Of a stretch of DNA of 32,090 nt, positions 28,888-32,090 are shown one piece after another. The DNA is taken from assembly GCA_017882045.1 (NCBI GenBank), contig JADGQF010000016.1, positions 1-32,090 on the forward strand, read 5' to 3'. A program made the position numbers and the translations under genes. The notes under the pieces are model-generated. The model ran no database searches. It saw only the letters and a program-made list of their open reading frames with translations, and was not told where the DNA came from. Source of the DNA: Anaerolineales bacterium (GTDB taxonomy: Bacteria; Chloroflexota; Anaerolineae; CG2-30-64-16). Each line of letters opens with the position of its first letter. Position 1 is the stretch's first letter.

Positions 28888-29621
28888 CTCACGTCGTAGC
28901 TGGCCTTGACCAGCCGCTCCGCCAGGTATTTGCCGCGAGGCAAGCCGCAGTTGCGCATCTCGTGGACCACAACCGGCAACTCGTACATGACACGGCAGAG
29001 CTCCGCTTGCCAGGCGGCGCCATCCCAGGTCAATATCGCGTAGGCAGCGCGCTGGTCTCCATCCCTGGGCAGGCCGACGCTCGCCACATTGACCAACAAC
29101 CGATCATGCCAGCAGCGGGTGAAGGGCACGTGCATATGACCGAACGCCAGCGCTTCCCAGTCGCAGGTCTCAACCGGTCCTAACAGCACGTCCAGATCCG
29201 CCTCTGTCATGCGCGGCAGGATGTAACGTTCGTCATCCGTCGGATTCGCGTGGACCACCAACAGATCATGCCCGGGCTTGGGCGAGATGCGATGCGAAGA
29301 GGGCAAAGCCAGCAGGTAGGCGATCCGTTCGGGACCCAGCTTTTGCCTTAGCCACTGCCAATGTGCGGCGAAAGAGCCCGGTTCCTTGTGTTCCGGCGGA
29401 TCGTCCTGGCGGCGGGCAAGGAATGCGTCAGTATTGCCCGCCAGGACGACGGCGCCGGACTGCTTGAGCCGGTCGACGACTTCCCCCGGCCAGGGACCTT
29501 CCCAGACCAGGTCACCCGCCACCACCATCCCATCTAATGGGCCGCGCCGCTGCATGTCGGCCAGCACAGCCTCAAGCGCCACGAAATTGCCGTGGATGTC
29601 CGACAACAACCCTATCCGCAT
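28884..29621 (-). CDS. Metallophosphoesterase (YfcE/calcineurin-like)
   Basis: MRIGLLSDIHGNFVALEAVLADM...DGMVVAGDLVWEGP...VVLAGNTDAFL...ALAFGHMHVPF...LLVNVASVGLPRDGD; 4-nt overlap with DUF2231. Confidence 0.93.
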   Translation of the reverse strand: MRIGLLSDIHGNFVALEAVLADMQRRGPLDGMVVAGDLVWEGPWPGEVVDRLKQSGAVVLAGNTDAFLARRQDDPPEHKEPGSFAAHWQWLRQKLGPERIAYLLALPSSHRISPKPGHDLLVVHANPTDDERYILPRMTEADLDVLLGPVETCDWEALAFGHMHVPFTRCWHDRLLVNVASVGLPRDGDQRAAYAILTWDGAAWQAELCRVMYELPVVVHEMRNCGLPRGKYLAERLVKASYDVR

Positions 29622-29639
29622 CTGGTCTCCTTTGACCGG

Positions 29640-30497
29640 TTACGGCCCTTCTGCACGCACCACAATCGCGCCCAGGGCGTTGGGTCCCGCATGCGTGGCA
29701 AAAACCGGACCCACTTCCTGCAACATAATATCCGCCGGCGCCACATTGATCATACCGGCCAACCGGCCGACCAGATCTGTGGCGGCGTCTCGGCCACGCG
29801 TATAGACGGTGGCCAATATCTCGACAGGCAGCCGGGAACACACCTCTTCTTCCAGGCGCGACAGGGCACCCTTGTACGAACGGGCGACTCCCAGCAAACG
29901 CAGGTCGCCGTCCACCATCTCGACAATCGGTTTCACGTGGAAAGTGCGGGCCAGCTTCTCGATCAAAGGCATCATCCGATCCAGGCGGCCGCCTCGGCGC
30001 ACCCATTCCAGCGTGTCGAGCACGAAAATCACTGAGGTGCGGTCCCGCAGGTTCTCGACCGCACGCTGCACCACCTCGAGGCTGGCGCCGGATAGAGCGC
30101 GCTTCGCCGCCTCAATCACTTGCACACCCATGCCCAGGCTGATCGAGCGCGAATCGACCACCCGCACCTGATCCGGGCCGAACTCCTGCGCGCCCAGCCA
30201 GGCCGAGTTGTAAACAGCGCTGTGCTGCTTCGGCAGAGTCAGGCAGAGAACATCGTGGCCGGCGGATATCAGGCGCTGATATGCCATCTGAAAGGCGCCG
30301 GGGGGCGGGGCAGCCGTCCCGGGGGCATCTTCGAGCTTCGCTGCCCGGCGCCAGAACTCCTCCACGCCCATAGTGTCATCCGAGACCATGTCCTGTCCGA
30401 AGCGGACGAAGCATGGAACGACGGTGATTTCGTAGCGGCTCACTAGCTCCGGAGTGAGGTCACAACCGCTGTCGGCAACGATGCGAACGCTATTCAT
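29640..30497 (-). CDS. DegV family fatty acid-binding protein
   Basis: MNSVRIVADSGCDLTPELVSRYEITVVPCFVRFGQDMVSDDTMGVEEFWRRA...VRVVDSRSISLGMGVQVIEAAK...FVLDTLEWVRRGGRLDRM. Confidence 0.95.
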   Translation of the reverse strand: MNSVRIVADSGCDLTPELVSRYEITVVPCFVRFGQDMVSDDTMGVEEFWRRAAKLEDAPGTAAPPPGAFQMAYQRLISAGHDVLCLTLPKQHSAVYNSAWLGAQEFGPDQVRVVDSRSISLGMGVQVIEAAKRALSGASLEVVQRAVENLRDRTSVIFVLDTLEWVRRGGRLDRMMPLIEKLARTFHVKPIVEMVDGDLRLLGVARSYKGALSRLEEEVCSRLPVEILATVYTRGRDAATDLVGRLAGMINVAPADIMLQEVGPVFATHAGPNALGAIVVRAEGP

Positions 30498-30519
30498 TGC
30501 AGCTCCTCTTGTCATTGCC

Positions 30520-30547
30520 ATTATACCATCTAGGGCAGCAAGCGCAA
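30520..30547 (-). promoter_or_regulatory. Putative promoter for the degV operon (TTGCGC-N16-TATAAT, with extended TGG)
   Basis: Minus strand TTGCGC (30542-30547), 16-nt spacer ending in TGG, TATAAT (30520-30525). Confidence 0.55.
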
Positions 30548-30585
30548 TCACTGAACGAACTCTCTCACAAGTTTGTAAAATTCGA

Positions 30586-30614
30586 TTGCACGAGACTGCA
30601 CTTTGTGTTACAAT
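30586..30614 (+). promoter_or_regulatory. Putative promoter TTGCAC-N17-TACAAT for the Mth938-like gene
   Basis: TTGCAC 30586-30591, 17-nt spacer, TACAAT 30609-30614; ATG at 30651. Confidence 0.55.
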
Positions 30615-30650
30615 CCGATCCTACTGGGCTGGGTCACGGAGAGGTGCACC

Positions 30651-31013
30651 ATGCGACCAAAAATCGACGATACATGGTTCGGCAGCATCACAGTGGACGG
30701 AATGCGCTACGAGTACGACATCCTCATCCGGCTCAGCGGCAAGGTGAGAAAGCGCAAAAAGGACCTGTCCAAGGTTATTTACGGCACCTCTCACACCATC
30801 AGCCTGGCCGAGATTGAGGAACTGTATCGACCGAAGGTCGAGCGCCTGATCATCGGCACCGGTCAGGAAGACAAGGTGCGGCTCTCGCCGGAAGCCGCCG
30901 ATTTCCTGGCCGACCACAACTGCCAGGTCGACCTTTGGCCTACCTCAAAAGCGGCCAGGAAATGGAACGAAGCAGAGGGCAACATCCTGGCTCTGTTCCA
31001 CATCACATGTTGA
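30651..31013 (+). CDS. Mth938-like (DUF498) domain protein
   Basis: MRPKIDDTWFGSITVDGMRYEYDILIRLSGKVRKRKKDLSKVIYGTSHTISLAEIEELYRPKVERLIIGTGQEDKVRLSPEAADFLADHNCQVDLWPTSKAARKWNEAEGNILALFHITC. Confidence 0.88.
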   Translation: MRPKIDDTWFGSITVDGMRYEYDILIRLSGKVRKRKKDLSKVIYGTSHTISLAEIEELYRPKVERLIIGTGQEDKVRLSPEAADFLADHNCQVDLWPTSKAARKWNEAEGNILALFHITC

Positions 31014-31032
31014 ATTCCACAAGAGAAGGTCC

Positions 31033-31992
31033 ATGACAATCGCAATCATCGTCCACGGCGGCGCATGGGACATCCCGCTCGCCCTTCATGCACAACATAT
31101 TGCCGGCTGCCGGGCAGCCGCAGAAGCAGGCTGGGACCTGTTGTCAAAGGGCGGTTCGGCCCTGGACGCCGTCGAGGCGGCGGTACGCGTTATGGAGGAC
31201 GACCCGGTCTTCGATGCCGGGCGGGGATCGCATCTGAATCAGGACGGCGAGGTAGAGCTGGACGCGGGGATCATGGACGGTCGCACTTTGGACGCAGGAG
31301 CCGTCGCGGCGGTCAAGTGCATTCGCAACCCCATCAGCCTGGCGCGTCGGGTGCTCACGGATGGCCAACACGTCTTCCTGGTCGGCACGGGCGCCGAACG
31401 CTTCGCACAGCGCACGGGTATCCCCCTTTGCGATCCTGCCGAGCTTGTGGTGGAACGCGAACGCCAGGCCTGGCTGCAACAGGGAAGCAAGGCGCTCGTA
31501 CCCGGGGCCGGCTTCCGTCCCCAGGCCGCGGCCGATACGGTGGGAGCGGTCGCGCTGGACATTAAGGCCAACCTCGCAGTGGGCAACTCTACCGGCGGCA
31601 CCTTCTTGAAGCTACCCGGCCGGGTAGGAGATACACCCATCTTCGGCTGCGGCCTCTACGCCGATAACCACATGGGCGCTGCGGTTTGCACCGGCTGGGG
31701 CGAACAGATCATGAAAACCGTGCTGGCCAAGACGACCGTGGACCAGTTGGCCTGGCTCTCGGACCCCATGACCGCCGCGCAAGTGGCCCTCGTCTATTTC
31801 CAGGAACGCATTGGCGGCCTGGGCGGCGTCATATGCGCTGCGCCTGACGGCCGTGTCGGGTGGGCGCACAGCACCCCCTACATGGCCTTCGGCTACCGCA
31901 CGGCGGACATGCAGGCCGTCCGCGCGCAAATGGGCCGGCAGAAAAGGCAGGCCAACTCCGCCTACCAGGTTGAACGCGGCGAAGAAGAATGA
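31033..31992 (+). CDS. Isoaspartyl peptidase/L-asparaginase (Ntn-hydrolase, type 2)
   Basis: MTIAIIVHGGAWDIP...GGSALDAVEAAVRVMEDDPVFDAGRGSHLNQDGEVELDAGIMDG...DTVGAVALD (Thr nucleophile), NSTGGTFLKLPGRVGDTPIFGCGLYAD. Confidence 0.95.
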   Translation: MTIAIIVHGGAWDIPLALHAQHIAGCRAAAEAGWDLLSKGGSALDAVEAAVRVMEDDPVFDAGRGSHLNQDGEVELDAGIMDGRTLDAGAVAAVKCIRNPISLARRVLTDGQHVFLVGTGAERFAQRTGIPLCDPAELVVERERQAWLQQGSKALVPGAGFRPQAAADTVGAVALDIKANLAVGNSTGGTFLKLPGRVGDTPIFGCGLYADNHMGAAVCTGWGEQIMKTVLAKTTVDQLAWLSDPMTAAQVALVYFQERIGGLGGVICAAPDGRVGWAHSTPYMAFGYRTADMQAVRAQMGRQKRQANSAYQVERGEEE

Positions 31993-32090
31993 GCACGCCG
32001 GAGAAGCGGGTGCGGGTAGTGATCAAGGGTTGGGTGCAAGGCGTGGGCTTCCGCGTCAATTGCCAGCACGAGGCACAGCGCCTGGGCCTG
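31989..32090 (+). CDS. Acylphosphatase, 3' truncated by window edge
   Basis: MSTPEKRVRVVIKGWVQGVGFRVNCQHEAQRLGL: GxVQGVGFR motif; ATGA overlap with the asparaginase stop. Confidence 0.88.
   Translation, partial: MSTPEKRVRVVIKGWVQGVGFRVNCQHEAQRLGL

Overview
High-GC bacterial chromosomal window with about 24 protein-coding genes. The gene content looks like Chloroflexota/Anaerolineae, but that is my inference. I recognise no rRNA, tRNA, CRISPR array or transposase. Left part: a truncated GT39/ArnT-like glycosyltransferase (missed by the ORF track because it runs off the edge), a 118-aa protein, and a 1082-aa TIM-barrel glycosidase-like protein with about 7 carboxypeptidase-regulatory-like repeats, all on the minus strand. 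Next come a large GT-C-like membrane protein, a DUF5671-repeat membrane protein with a DUF3842-like C-terminus, an ABC-2 exporter pair, a lipoprotein/YhfC-type protease fusion, and an operon encoding cold-shock/DUF1294, a methyltransferase and a ConA-like protein. Middle and right: an orphan DNA methyltransferase, clpB, an aldehyde:ferredoxin oxidoreductase followed by a ThiS/MoaD-like carrier, half of a TauE gene on the opposite strand, a radical SAM protein, DUF3090, a YyaL/DUF255 protein, a degV-phosphoesterase-DUF2231-pduO-nfo operon, and Mth938-like, asparaginase and acylphosphatase genes. Points most worth a second look: (1) a perfect 23-bp inverted repeat inside the DUF5671 gene; (2) the DUF5671/DUF3842-like architecture; (3) a C-terminal domain of the 1082-aa protein that recurs as the adjacent 118-aa stand-alone gene; (4) the lipoprotein-YhfC fusion; (5) a 15-bp tandem duplication in the RNA-binding motif of the cold-shock domain; (6) a perfect consensus promoter whose +1 falls on the start codon; (7) the AOR/ThiS locus with a long intergenic hairpin and a half-size antisense TauE gene. 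All calls come from reading the sequence. No database search was run.
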